A stretch of 64,000 bases of DNA from Pseudisothecium myosuroides (GCA_951799445.1 OX637290.1:25228987-25292986); one strand, 5' to 3'; shown: positions 12,561-24,307, numbered from the stretch's first letter. A program made the numbers and translations. Notes: generated by a model not told the origin, from the letters alone.

Positions 12561-12760
12561 CTCGGATCGGAGTGCAACCTGATCCCCGTTCAAGGCTACA
12601 TTGATCAGGTTTGTGTCTTTGTGAATCGCACTATTGCAAAAGTTCAGCTTGCTAAGTTTTTAGAGTTGGTGGCATTGTTGGGTTTTGCTGGCGTAATCAC
12701 GCTCATTATTTTAGAATGCAAACAGAGAGTTGGAAACTGCTGCAATTTCAGTCTGATATT

Positions 12761-12893
12761 GATCCATCTTTTCACGAATCTGAATTCTATAACGATCAAA
12801 TTGTTGATCCATCTTTCACGAATCTGAATTCTATAACGTTCAAATTGTTGATCCATCTTTCACAAATCTGAATTCTATAACGTTCAAATTGTT
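12761..12893 (+). repeat. Three tandem 44-45 bp repeats in the hAT 5' intron
   Basis: The unit gatccatctttcacgaatct...aacgttcaaattgtt occurs three times with few changes. It sits in the probable leader intron of the transposase gene. Confidence 0.85.
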
Positions 12894-13635
12894 CTAGTTT
12901 CCAGTCAAAGCCTTTAATCAGAAACAGATTTTGCATCTAAGGATAATCCTGAAGTTGTTGAGTCTTAATTCTCAAGTTGGTGCATTCGGTAACTGGGTCC
13001 TAGTTTTGAACTCTTGCTGTCTTGCATCGTTTGGAAAGGCAGTCTTTTCCGTTGAACCTTTGTTGAATGCTGTAAATCCTGGGGTTGCCATGTACCATTG
13101 AAAAGCCTATTTAGTGATTCAGTGAAAGCATCTTCTTTATGAAATAAATTCAATAATCCATCACCATCAGCTGCAAACGCATTCCAGACACTCTTAAGAA
13201 AAAACATGCAGAATCGTTTGAAATCATCCAAGTTTGGCAGCGAAGGGGGTTTAGGGGTTAAGCTTACCGCAAGAACAAAACGGCAGAATTGAATCTGTAA
13301 TATAGAACTCCTGAGCAAAATATGATCAAACTCAATCTGTTTGGGTATGGTGCTAAGCTTCCACTCCTAACCTCTGCTTTATATTGCACTATGCTTGACT
13401 GAGACATCAGTTTGTGGGATCAATCCATGGGTACAATGAACAGACTCCCTGATTTACGAAGTTCAAGGTATATTAGTGCATGTTCAACATGGAACCCAAT
13501 GTAGACAACACTTTTGCAGCTTCTGAAAGGTCAAGCTCATGTTGAATTGTTGAATTAATTCACTGAGTTTTTGAAAAGTTTACTTAACTAGGATTTCTAA
13601 TTGCAAATGTTGTTCCCCTGTGTGTTGCAGACTGG

Positions 13636-15892
13636 ATGGCTAAACGGCAGAGGTCCTTAAAGGACAGTTACTTTGCTAAATCAAGGGAAGTTGATGTCAT
13701 TGAGATACTCTCATCAGCGTCTGAAAACTCTTCTCCCCAAACAGCTGATTCAAGGGTCAACACTCCTCCATCAGAGGCTGAAATTGCTCAAGGACAGTGG
13801 AAGGAACAATGGGGCGTTCAATTCGATTGGTTGCATTTTTGTCCAATTGTTGGGAGGGTTTTTTGTAAAGTGTGTAGGGATAAAGGTGGACGATCAGCAT
13901 ATGCCAAAGATGGTGCTAGAAACTTGAAGGTGAGCTCTTACCAGGATCACGCTCGATCTGGAGAGCACAGACGATTGATTTGGGCGTCTCAAAGTGGTGA
14001 GAAGGTCATGGAGAAAGCTATTTTACAAGGGCAGAGGGCGTGTGATGAGGCAGTGGCTTCACTCTTTCGGGCTGCTTATTTTTTGGGGAAGCAGTCTTTA
14101 CCCTATTCAAAATTCCCTGCTTTATGCAAATTGTTGGTCACCGTGAAAGCTCCAATGACCTTGTCTATGTATCAGGATGAGAAATCTTGTGCTGACCTCA
14201 TGATGTGCATTTCAGTTGTGATTCAGAAGCGGGTCATTACCCGTGTGCGGAATTCAGCGTTTTTTGGTGTGATGATCGATGAATCAACCGATATCAGCGT
14301 TACAGGACATCTGGTCGTGTTTGCAAGCATTGTAGAAGAGGGTTTGCCGGTTACTTTGTTTCTTGGCTTACTGCAGATTGAAGGGGGTAAGAAGGATTCA
14401 GCTGTCATTTATGAAACTCTAATTTCAAACATTCGGAAGTGGGGGCTGGACCTGCGGAAATTTGTGGGATTTGGGAGTGACGGTGCTAGCACCATGGTGG
14501 GCAATTTGACGGGAGTGGCTGCCCCGGATCAAGCAACAGGTAAATCCTTACCTTCTAGCTATCCATTGCGTTGCTCATCGGACGAATTTGGCAGCCTTGG
14601 ATGCAGCAAAGTCTCCTGATTGTAAGGTAATCTCTTCAGAAGTTGACTCTCTTTTCAATTCAGTTGCTGGCTTTTTCAATAAGTCTAGCAAGCGCAAGCA
14701 TGCGCTTACTAAACTTCAAGAGGAGTTCTTTGATGTAAAGAAAACAATGAAGCGTTACCATAAAATTCGTTGGTTAAGTCGATGGCAAGCAATCACAACT
14801 TTGTGTGAGTCGTTGGAGTCTGTTGTGGAATTCTTTCGTGACCTGAATGGCAAAGATGCAGGTACAGCCACTCCCATCCTGCAGAAGTTAGGGCAGTTCA
14901 AGTTCATTTACATCTTGTATTTTCTTGCCGATATCTTACATTGCTTGGCTATGTTGTCTAAGGTATTTCAATGCAAATTTGTGGATGTGACCACTGTAGG
15001 TAGCATTGTGCGTTCAGAGATAGCCCAGATTCGTATGTTGTTCATTGTGGAAACCACAGATCTGAATGCAGACACGTTTAATGAAGATTCAGGTTACCAT
15101 GTCCTTCCTGAGTATGGCTCTTTGGGGGGTTTGCTCAGGAAGCTTCCATCTGAGATTAGGGGAAACATGTATCACGGTTGCGAAATTCAGCGTTCTAGGT
15201 TAGGAACAGACCTAGAAGAAGCTCTGCAGTTCCAACGTTCGTTTGCTGAGGCTGTTTGTGCCGGTTTAGAGGCTAGATTTTGTGACAATGATCTGATTTC
15301 TTGCTTTAAAATACTTAACCCTTCTAATATGCCGTCTAAGCAAGTTGGACTGCAGAGCTGGAGTGTCACTGAGTTGGACAATTTGCTTCAGCTCTATGGA
15401 ACTGATCGGTCTCATTCAGGTTTTACCTTCCCCCCCCTTTTGGATGTGCAGGCTTGTAAACGGGAGTTTTTAGGGTTTAAATTACAGTGTACAACTGAAT
15501 GGGGGGACAAAACCTTCCGGGATTTGTGGGGTATGATTACTTGGAATCATGCCCTACAAATCCGATATCCAAATTTGCTTATTCTTGCTGAAATTGCTAG
15601 AGTGCAGTGCGTTTCCACTGCTACTTGTGAGAGAGCTTTTAGCATTCAGAATTTGATCAAAACTCGTGTGAGGAATAGATTGGGAAGCAAAAACCTGGAA
15701 GCTTTACTTAGAGTTGCTTTAGAGGGACCAGAAGAGGAGTATGATGCTATTTTGATGGATGCCATGCCCATGTGGAAGCATGGAACAAAATACAAGTTTC
15801 TTTATGCTAACCCAACTACCTATTTGTCTAGTTCAGCCATGGGTCCTATTGCTAGTACTTCAACTTCCTTATTTGACCTTGAATTGTCTTGA
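13636..15892 (+). pseudogene. hAT transposase (ZMYM/ZNF862-like), broken by one frameshift
   Basis: The frame opens at ATG 13636, six bases after a good splice acceptor (gtgttgcag at 13630), and runs about 295 codons. It then shifts by one base within the C run at 14522-14525 and continues to TGA at 15890-15892, about 750 residues in total. Features in order: a zinc-binding BED/TTF-like segment (CxVC, later HxxxxxxH), the first catalytic Asp in MIDESTDIS, the second in GFGSDGAST, then in the shifted frame the HCVAHRTNLA motif. The C-terminal hAT dimerisation domain follows (STATCERAFSIQN, then RNRL and LLRVALEG). Apart from the single base, no stop interrupts the gene. The lesion is therefore either very recent or an assembly error in a homopolymer. 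Confidence 0.9.
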
Positions 15893-15894
15893 CA

Positions 15895-16135
15895 ACTTGT
15901 GCTTGCTTGAATCATTCTCTCCCCATTTTTTTTCCCAATATGTTTTGATGTTGATCATGCTTGGTTGAATTTTACTCTCCCCATTTTTTTTTTCAACATG
16001 TTTTGATGTTGATTATGGTAGCTTGTATCCTATTCTCCCCATTCTTTTCCCACATGTTTTGATTCTTATAAGTAGTGGATTGCATGTTCTTCTCCCAATT
16101 TTTTTGCACATGCTTTGATTCTTGTAAATGTTGAA
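15895..16135 (+). repeat. Four tandem ~60-65 bp repeats in the transposase 3' region
   Basis: The unit ttctccccattttttt...acatgttttgatt is repeated four times with drift, directly after the transposase stop. Such a T- and C-rich array may carry polyadenylation or transcript-end signals, but no specific motif is decisive. Confidence 0.75.
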
Positions 16136-16553
16136 TGTTGTGTGGGCATGTTGTACTAACCAGCCTCCTGAAAATGCATGGATCCTGTTTTGGATTTGTG
16201 CATTTTCGGAAGGCTGAATTTCTGGCCCTAAATTGGTAGGGGCAATGCCAGGTTCAAATCCTGCCAGAGATATGGCTATATGCTAAAAAACATTTTTCAA
16301 AGAGAAAAATAACTTAAGGAAGATACAAAAAGTCCTCAACTGGCTAGATTTACCTAGTGAAGGAAATTTGCCGATTGAAATTAGACAATGGCAGCAATGC
16401 TGCCGGCCAGAATTGAAGTTCTAGGAAATTAACCGGCAAGTTTTGCCACCTCACTGCACACTTCCGGACAGATTTTCAAAAAACCGGGATGGATGAAAGT
16501 TTGTAGGAAATCTACCGGTTAGCCCACAGAACTAGCCGGACTGTGTCAAGTTG

Positions 16554-17387
16554 CACACATTATTATACGGAGTAGCATTTTGGGTGAAGAACCGTTTTCT
16601 CTGAAAAGTATCTCAAGCTTAATTAGGTCTGCTATCGATATCGACACCGACATGACATTTGGCCATTGATCATTTCTCCACTGGTGGAATTACATTGATA
16701 GTCTCTAGGGGTAGTCACAGCCCCTTCAAGAATCGTCCGCTTCTCGGAGATTGGACGCGTGGCTTTGCGTAACTGGTTTCCCGTTGTTTTGGGATCACTC
16801 AACCTCTGAGGTTCAGAGTGTGCTGTTCTTCTCCTCCGCATGTTAAGAAAGGAGCTACAAATTGCATTTTCTTTGAGAAAATGTCACCTTTTGCTCCATG
16901 ATTGGTTTGCCGTAGTGTTGTGCAAGTGAAACTTCTCGGAGATTTCATTTTCATTGGAAAAGGGGTGGCACAGCCCCTCCACAAAACAAGGCTCCCCATT
17001 GGCTCCCCATTTCATGCCCCTGGAGAAATTTCTCAGAGAAAATCTCAACCTCGGAGGGGCTGTGACTACCCCTTCTGTGAAGTGTGAACTTCTTGGACCT
17101 AAATTGACAGGGATTGAAACCACTGCTCACAGATTGTGCGGAATCGCTATGCATGCATGATCAATTGAGAATTTGAGACTAGAGAAAAAACTCCCATTCT
17201 AAACTAGATGGAACGCGTGCATATTAATCTCTAAGCTTTTAGCAACCAAGTTCTAGTACGGAGTATCTGTTTAGAACAAAATTTGGTTATATAAGAGTTC
17301 AAGGGTTTGTATGTTTAAGGTTGTATGTACTGGTGTCACTCCTATAATTACTTGTAATTATATGTGGGACCCAATATGAACAAGTCC
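16554..17387. repeat. Non-coding stretch with a 19-bp inverted repeat
   Basis: AGGGGTAGTCACAGCCCCT (16707-16725) is exactly inverted at 17056-17074, with a third degenerate copy at about 16965-16983 (ggggtggcacagcccctc). Short open frames on both strands across this interval are consequences of the repeated text and show no domain. This could be the ends of a roughly 370-bp non-autonomous element, though no target duplication is evident. Confidence 0.55.
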
Positions 17388-17611
17388 TTAACTCTAGAAC
17401 GCTAGGTTGGCCATCATGGAAATCATCCTTTTCAGTACGATGTGAATCATTGCTTAAAAAAACCTAGGAACACTCATACTATTGTGCAAGACCTCCCTTT
17501 TTTGCACAAAATTTCCAAAGTTGAACATATGTACTTTTGTCTTATACAGAAGGATTCTTTGTCATCTTTCAAATACTTGAGTATTGCCCCGCAAAGATAC
17601 TACATGGTTAA
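17388..17611 (+). mobile_element. TTAA-flanked MITE, diverged copy 3
   Basis: Starts TTAACTCTAGAAC and ends GG-TTAA. The interior words ggaaatcatc, ttgtgcaagacctccctttt, gcacaaaattt and aaggattct line up in order with 10581-10813, identifying it as an older member of that family. Confidence 0.6.
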
Positions 17612-18945
17612 TTCATGCCAACCTTCCAAAAGGGGTTGGAATTCTTTTTTACTTCACGGTTTGAACTCAAATTAAAGGGAGAGCAACACAAGAATAATTT
17701 GATACCCGGGGTGGTCACTTAGATTTTTTAGCAAACAACATGTGGTATAATATAGAAAGATATTAATCTTTGGTGTTAAATAATTAGAAATTACTTTGAG
17801 TCTATAACATATAAAATATAAATTAATGTACACTCAATTATAAGTAAGATACATATATAAATTATACCTTGTATTTGTAATTTTTTTTCCTAAGATATTT
17901 CCAACTTCCAAGGATATGGATTGTAGGAATTTATTGTGGATAGGATCAATTTGTAGGATTGTTGACTTGCTTGGTTCATTTGGATGAAAAATTGTATACT
18001 AGTTCGATGAAATATATATTTTTTGTCCTTGCATGGCTCTACAATTTGGTCCACTCCTCAAATTGAGAATGTGCACCATTGCAAATGTATGGGATGCTTC
18101 ACTTTGGATGCTTCACAACTTGTTTCCTACTTCATTTTAAGTGCTTCACCTTTATGCTTTGAAATTTGTTGAATCCCGCTCTGGTATTGGCTTTACTTTT
18201 TGCTTTCAAAGAATGGTCTAAAATGTGGTGTCTATGCATGTTGTTACTTTAAAAGTTTAAAGTAAAATTTTGCTTAAAATTTCTCTTGTTGATTTCACAT
18301 GTTCCAGTTTAGGATTTATTGTTGTTGTTTATAGTTAGTGTCTTATACCTAGAGTTCGCAATTTACTGTAATATGTGAGGTATGTGGCGAGGGATTCATT
18401 TTGTAGGGATTTGTAGAAATTTTAAGTGCATGGAATGAGGGTTTATTCTTTGGAATTTCGGACTCAGTTTTGGATATGTTGGTTTAGAGTTTGTTTTAAG
18501 GTGAGGGTTTAGTCTTTAGGCTCTAGGGTGGCAAATTTAAACCTTTGAATTTACGGCAAGCTTATATATATCTAATAGATTTATGCCTACTTGCACCTTA
18601 TACATTAATAATTAATCTCAAAATTTGCAAAGAATTTGAAGATTGATAATGGAGGTAAATATATATGCATGTGGATATATTCATTGATGGTAGGGTGGCT
18701 AGTTTATCTTCATTTTAATAAAAAATAAAAAGATTTTGGCAATAAAAAATACTGCTTTTAAAAGGTTTATTTTGAAATGGTGCGATTTGACATTGTACGT
18801 GTACAATAAAGAAGATTGATTCCATTGCCATGTGGTCAAATAGCGTTTCTAATTTCAATTTAGCCTTTCAAATTATATTTAAGTTTCAATTTTATGATTT
18901 TAATATATGAAACTATGCATTGTCTAAGAATGTGAAAAAATCTCT
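17612..18945. other. AT-rich intergenic DNA
   Basis: No coding region, RNA gene or clear repeat boundary seen. Mostly A/T runs and short direct words. Confidence 0.5.
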
Positions 18946-19089
18946 ACTAAGGTAGGCACACCCATTCCCACCCATCGCCCAATTCCATCCTCATGTACCA
19001 ATGGTGTTCATTCTAGAAAGAAAATGTGCACCACTAGTACATGAGGCAGAAATTCTTAAAGGGACGGGAATGGGTGTGCCTACCTTAGT
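18946..19089. mobile_element. MITE with 24-bp perfect TIRs
   Basis: The termini (18946-18969 and 19066-19089) are exact inverted copies beginning ACTAAGGTAGGCACACCC. The element is 144 bp and non-coding. Flanks are AT-rich and the target duplication is not certain, so I do not assign a superfamily. Confidence 0.8.
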
Positions 19090-19982
19090 TATCATTGTCA
19101 TAATTTATATAGCAATAATGCAAATAAATCAAAAATTTATTAAATTGGAAGTTTAAGACAAAATCAAGATATGAATAACCTTTAAGGGTCAATCAACAAT
19201 CAAAATGAGAAAATTGGTGGCCATTCTTTAGAATTCTTTGGAGGAGATTAAAAATCAAGAGTAGATGGACTATCCCTTTCAATGGCTCAAAAAATTAATT
19301 CTATCAAACCATGCTCTTTTTATAGATGTATTTTGAACTATTGAAGTATTTATTTAAATACACAATGGTCAAGATGTAGGTTGTGGAGGTGATTAGGTGT
19401 AGATGAGAGTTCAAAATTCTAAAATATGGACCACCTTGTATTAGTTGAATTTTGACAACTTCAATATTTTGTTTTTAATGTTGATTTGAGCCATAATAGT
19501 TTTTTTCTAAATAATTTGAGCCAATTTGATAAAATGAAGTCACTTTAGTCAAGGTGGTGCAATTTCTATTCCATTTTGAAAATTTGAAAATTTTGAAAAT
19601 TAGATATTTTGTTACAAATTTTGAAGAGGTTGAATCAAATGACTACTGTAGTTGATAGAAATTTGTCAATTAACCATCAAATTTGACAAAATTGTATCAA
19701 TTTTCTTTCCTTTCGAGGTTAGTACATTTCACATTTGTCAGATTCTATTTCTCCTAGTTCAAAATGGGAAGTATAACAATAGCAAATTGATTTCTTTACA
19801 AGAATTTCAACTTGCGATAAATGATAACAAGACACAAAAAATGTTCCGCAATAGAAACATGTATTGACACAACAATTCATTTGAATAACTATGCACTAAG
19901 AAGAATACATAGAAACCATCAAGGTCAAGTGCCAATAATTGTACAATCCAATTCATTTAAGTCCAATGAAGTTTTATCCTAA
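19090..19982. other. AT-rich intergenic DNA
   Basis: No gene supported. A 71-codon AT-rich open frame at 19652-19867 has no recognisable domain and is probably fortuitous. Confidence 0.5.
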
Positions 19983-21105
19983 GGGTGATTGCAAGAAACA
20001 CCTGTATTATTTTTCGTCACACGTTCAATGTAGAAGTTGTTTTGTTCCATAAGTATTGCAAAAATGACTGAATGAACATGAAATTTTAAAAATAAGCTTT
20101 CTATATCGATAGAAAATGCACTTGAATTATTTCAATTTTTTCAAAATTAATTGAATAGGTGAAATTAAATTCTGATTATACGTCACACATGCGGTTTCAT
20201 TAGAGGAGATTCGAGCCTCCGGAAGACCGTTTCAGGGTTGTTCCCGATGTTGGGAACAACGCACTGTTGTCAGAAAAAAAAAATATCTAAAAATTTAAAA
20301 AAATTGTTTAAATGTTAAAAGAATACTAAAAAAAATTCAAAAAATTCAAAAAAAATAAAATTTGACGTGGCAGTCGCTTGGCCACGTCGACTGATGATTT
20401 GGCAACATCCTAGCATTTCTGCAAAGTTCCCACAATCTGGAAACTCGCAGTCTCTTAGAGGCCCGAATCTCCTCTAATGTGATGGTTTTTAGTACTATCG
20501 AGTACCTTTTTTGAAGAGTTACGTGGACAAATTTGGTAGGCTAGCTCTCCTAATAGAAATACACCTTTCTAGAAGAGGGATTTCTAAAACCATGAAGTGT
20601 GTTTTACATTGGCCTAAAATATGCTATATTTAGGTTGAATTTATATTGAACTAAAAATGATTTTTTACTTTCAGCTTTGATCTTCCTACTTTGCTCTTAG
20701 TTGACAACAATGGCCACTTTTAAAATAGGTTTTTCAAATTCATTTTCTAATTTTTAAAAATATAAACGGGGAAGTCTCATTTTCTAGGATAAATTGTAGC
20801 CTATAGTTCAAAATAGTACTTTAGGGTACTAAAAAAGACTCAATAATACTAGTGAGGGCTTGTAGTATCTCCAATCTATTGATGTAAATTGTGTTTTTTA
20901 AAGCAAATTAAATATTTCCATCCATTTTTGTCATCCAATGATGAACATTACATGTTGTCAATAGTAAATTTGAAATCCAATTGATTATTCAAATTTTATA
21001 TTCCATGTCCCCAATAGTACTGAAGGTGACTCGTAGTACTAAAAGTACTGGAAGGCCAAAAATAAAAAACGCAACAAATAGTACAAGTGTTTCTTGCAAT
21101 CACCT
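19983..21105. mobile_element. TIR element with 4-bp target duplication (family G4, copy 1), 1.1 kb
   Basis: Left end GGGTGATTGCAAGAAACAC; right end read inward AGGTGATTGCAAGAAACAC. The element is flanked on both sides by CTAA (19979-19982 and 21106-21109). Both subterminal regions match the copy at 62876-63623: near the left end tgttccataa/atgaaatttt, near the right end agtact repeats followed by ggccaaaaa and aacgca. It has no coding capacity, and a smaller inverted-repeat element is nested inside. A 4-bp duplication and GRG-type end are reported for Sola-like transposons, but without a transposase this is only a suggestion. Confidence 0.8.
20198..20479. mobile_element. Nested inverted-repeat element, 282 bp
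   Basis: CATTAGAGGAGATTCGAGCC at 20198 is inverted at 20459-20479 with one mismatch. The interior holds a second palindrome (gacgtggc...gccacgtc) and an A-rich tract. It lies inside the 4-bp-TSD element and so inserted later or is an internal hairpin of it. Confidence 0.6.
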
Positions 21106-21170
21106 CTAAACACTTTTATTAGACCTCATTTTAATATCACAAGGTAACTATGTGACCAACTAAAGGCCAG

Positions 21171-22752
21171 TTCTCACTTGGCCTTACGCATTTAGAAAGA
21201 GCGGTGTTTGTACTGTGTACAACCGTGGGTGTTCACACTAGCCATCATTTTTATCTCCCGAACCTACGTGGAGTCCTTGTTGCCAAAGTCGTAAGTGCGG
21301 TTTTGGGTGGAAAGTTGCGGAGCTTCAGGAGAAAAGTTAGGCGTCAAGAACAATTTTTTCGTAGCACCTCCTTCTTAGCGAAATGAAGATTTGAGAAAAT
21401 CTCGGGAGTGTTAGCTGCGGTGTTTTCTAATACCGGTTGCGAAGCTGGATTACAAAACAACGGTTTGACAACTATTGACGAAGCTGTCGATTTGGCTATC
21501 TCCAAAGAACAACAACTCCCAGGACGTGGAGAAGGAGGCCAGTGAGTAAATGGACCTCTCAGCGTCTGCATCCTGATCAACTGCAAATTGGCACCCTCGG
21601 CAGACGTTCAAGCATATCCGTCGCTGTGAATTCCGATGTCGACGTTCACTCTTTTTGCACCGTGCACTCCACAGTGTCACTGAGTCCGAAACGAGCATCG
21701 AAGTGGAATTCAGTCGCCTTCATTTTCACGTCTTGGACTTCCGTCTACTGCTTCGACTTCCTGCAACTACATGTAGTTTCACGCTTGGACTTCTAGTACT
21801 GAATTCGACTGCTTGCAAATGCATTGTAGCATTCAGGTCGTGCATTGGCAGATTTGTAAATCTCCGTCTGAATTCCCCTGTATTGTCGAAATTTGCATTT
21901 AAGTTTTCAGCATTATATACTGCATACATGTCCATGCTATATGTGAAAGCTATATTGTCTTTCACGGCCCTTGATTGAATTCAGTGCATGTCCAAAGACT
22001 AGTTTGTGTTCATGGTTTTCACAAATATTATATCCTGTTTCGGTTTGATTTTGAAGCGCACAAAGCCGACGCACTATCTTTCAGCTGAAAGCAACATTCA
22101 ATATTGAAAGTGTGTGGAGAAAATCGAGCAATAACCATGATATGCATATGACAAGTCAATTGCATGTCAACATTAATTACCAATTTCGAAGTTGTGCAGA
22201 TGAAAACAAGTCGTGAAACCACAAATTTCAGCACCCATAGATCTCAAGGAACAGAAATCGTACCTTAGTGCCGGCTTTGATGCACCAATCTGTGTAGCTG
22301 ATGCTTTGAATGTGATTTAAGTACTTCAATTTGAAGGGAAGCGCCAGTGACGTACTGAATGAATACTCGTTCTCTTCGTGTTGATGCCTTCCGTTCCTAA
22401 TTGAATTGTTCAAGCTGGAATTCGCAAAGCAAGTAAAGTGAACCACAACTCCTGCCAATTGAAAAAATCGCCCGGGGAAACGACAAATTGTAGAAGAACT
22501 CTGAGCAACAAGACTGAGAAACCTTGGCAGAGGACGACCTGATCGAGAGGAAATGAATTCCATCACGTTATTTGCCTAACTGGCACCTTTTTCTAAAAAC
22601 TGGAAATTTAAGTTAAGCCACATATGTGAACAGCACGGTATTACAAACTTTCCGTAAATTACGGGCCCTACATTCCCGTAAAACAAATCTTCTCACAGCT
22701 ACAGGCATAATTGTTAAATTTTAGAACCGTTTGTACATAGAGCCAAGTGAGA
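21171..22752. other. Possible TIR element, about 1.6 kb
   Basis: TTCTCACTTGGC at 21171-21182 is exactly inverted at 22741-22752, and both ends are followed by gtttgtac or gtacaaac-like text. GC content is higher than the surroundings. Several open frames of 60-112 codons on both strands show no recognisable domain. No convincing target duplication was found, so the boundaries are tentative. Confidence 0.4.
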
Positions 22753-23056
22753 ATGTACCCTATCATTGAGCATGATACAAGTCATGATGCTTCTAGAAAC
22801 AAAGTAGGCCTTTCAACATTCCTAAGAAGCAATTATAATCAGTGGCACTGATGCATAAATAGAGAGAGAGAGTTCCTTGAAAGCCGTCATTGAAACTCTA
22901 GACCTCCTTCAAATGGAATGAGTCCACCAACCTGTCACTGCTTGCAAACACATAATTCCATTATAAAAATACCTTAAGGATCAATCAAAAAAGCCTCAAG
23001 GAATTAGAATAGGTTACAACATTATTTCAAAGGGAAGAGATAAAAGTTCAGTGCAT
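22753..23056. other. Short intergenic stretch
   Basis: Contains a small GA microsatellite (gagagagagag at about 22861). Nothing else recognised. Confidence 0.4.
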
Positions 23057-23704
23057 TTAACCCCTAAATGCCCAAGGCTTGTTTTGAGCTTCCTGAAATT
23101 TGCTCTAAATTGAACAAAAAGTCAACATTTTGATAAGTTGTATCAGTTTTTTTTATATTGTAACCGTACAAATTCAAACAAGTAGACATGTTAGAGATCA
23201 CATAGGAAAAGAAAACACAAGAATATCACTTATGGATTGAAAGATTATAATGTTTGATCATGAGGGTGTTAAAACTAATAATTTCTTTCAAACCTTTTTT
23301 CACATGTCAAATCTAAAAAGTTGGTCACCAAAAAAATATGAGGTTAAAGGGCCTAACATGCATAACTCCAATCAATTTATGGAATCTCAAAATCTACTCT
23401 ACAATTTTTTTAAATGAATTTCTAATGTGATTTTTCCTCCAAGATCTAGTGTCTTTGAGGCTCGTTTCCAAGAGTCCTCAACACTACAGAAAGTCAAGAT
23501 TGCAATGGGTACCCCTACACAAAATCTTGAATAGAAAAATCATAATTGGTCATTTTCATAATCGGATTTTTGATGCTAAAACTAGACTTCATAAAGAATT
23601 TTTCAAAAATATAAACTTCTAAAAATAGCAAATTGGTTAGGTTTTATTCAACTTCAAATTATTGTCGACATCCAAATTGGGTGCCTTGGGCATTTAGGGG
23701 TTAA
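23057..23704. mobile_element. TTAA-flanked element with 18-bp perfect TIRs
   Basis: The sequence reads TTAA, then CCCCTAAATGCCCAAGGC, and its exact inverse before a second TTAA (23701-23704). It is 648 bp, AT-rich inside and non-coding. TTAA target plus CCC ends are typical of piggyBac-like elements. Related termini occur at 10950, 56483 and possibly 3184. Confidence 0.82.
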
Positions 23705-24307
23705 GACCAAAACTCTAGAAGGTGAGCAAGTATCTAATACCTCTAGAAATCCACAATGAACTTGTCCATATGATAGTGGAGCAAGACTTGGCTAATTACA
23801 ACGGTTTCAACAGTCTTTGGAAGAGATTTTTATTCAATTAATATGTTTACTACAATAAACAACGTGATCAGCATTGATGGATCAGTTATGACTATTTATG
23901 ATTGAAATCTTTTTTATTTCAATTTTTTAGAGATGAAATTACACAACTTCTACAAGTCATAAAAATTTCAAAGTTTAATGTGAAAATTTGAATCGTTGTG
24001 AAGATAGAGAAAATTCATATCAAATACAAAATATATTCAGATTATAAAATAGAAACATATAGTGCTGAAGGATATAATAGCTCTTCTCTGTGGTCATAGG
24101 TTTGCCCTTTAGACTATAGAATGTTCATGAATTGAGATATACGTACATAAATAACAAAAGTTTGTATTCATGTTGAGCTAGATTCAAAGACACATGGCAC
24201 TCCCAATTTCGATTATTAGTTCACCTCCCACATGTACAAGAAGCTTCAAAATGATCACAAATTTCAATTCTACTTGTATGGTGTTATATTCAAGCACAAC
24301 TCTAGGG
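23705..24307. other. AT-rich intergenic DNA
   Basis: No gene or clear repeat. The last 30 bases (caactctaggggttgg) already belong to the duplicated MLH1 upstream sequence. Confidence 0.45.

Larger units (their letters stand above)
11374..16545 (+). mobile_element. Full-length hAT transposon, 5.17 kb, with 8-bp target duplication
   Basis: The element is bounded by a perfect 8-bp direct repeat TCAAGTTG (11366-11373 and 16546-16553), the size made by hAT transposases. The left end reads CAATGAACGGGGAGTACCGG. The right end read inward is CACAGTCCGGCTAGTTCTG, so the termini are short and imperfect, as in many hATs. Subterminal CCGGTT/CCGATT words recur at both ends (about 11409, 11492, 11585, 16373, 16399, 16433, 16516). 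In order it contains a palindromic hairpin, a GC-rich repetitive leader, a probable 5' UTR intron (12609-13630), a hAT transposase gene with one frameshift, and AT/C-rich tandem repeats downstream. A 225-bp derivative with the same ends lies at 47645-47869, confirming the boundaries independently. Confidence 0.92.

Noticed and set aside
12122..12604. 160-codon plus-strand frame and overlapping minus-strand frames
   Set aside because: Low-complexity Arg/Ala-rich translations of GC-rich tandem repeats, open in several frames at once; no domain.
16240..16280. GGTTCAAATCC, resembling a tRNA T-arm
   Set aside because: The flanking bases do not form a 5-bp T stem, and no acceptor, D or anticodon arms fit; it lies inside the hAT 3' region.
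21204..22566. Several 60-112 codon frames on both strands
   Set aside because: Overlapping frames without domains, splice pattern or codon bias; probably chance within a GC-richer repeat.
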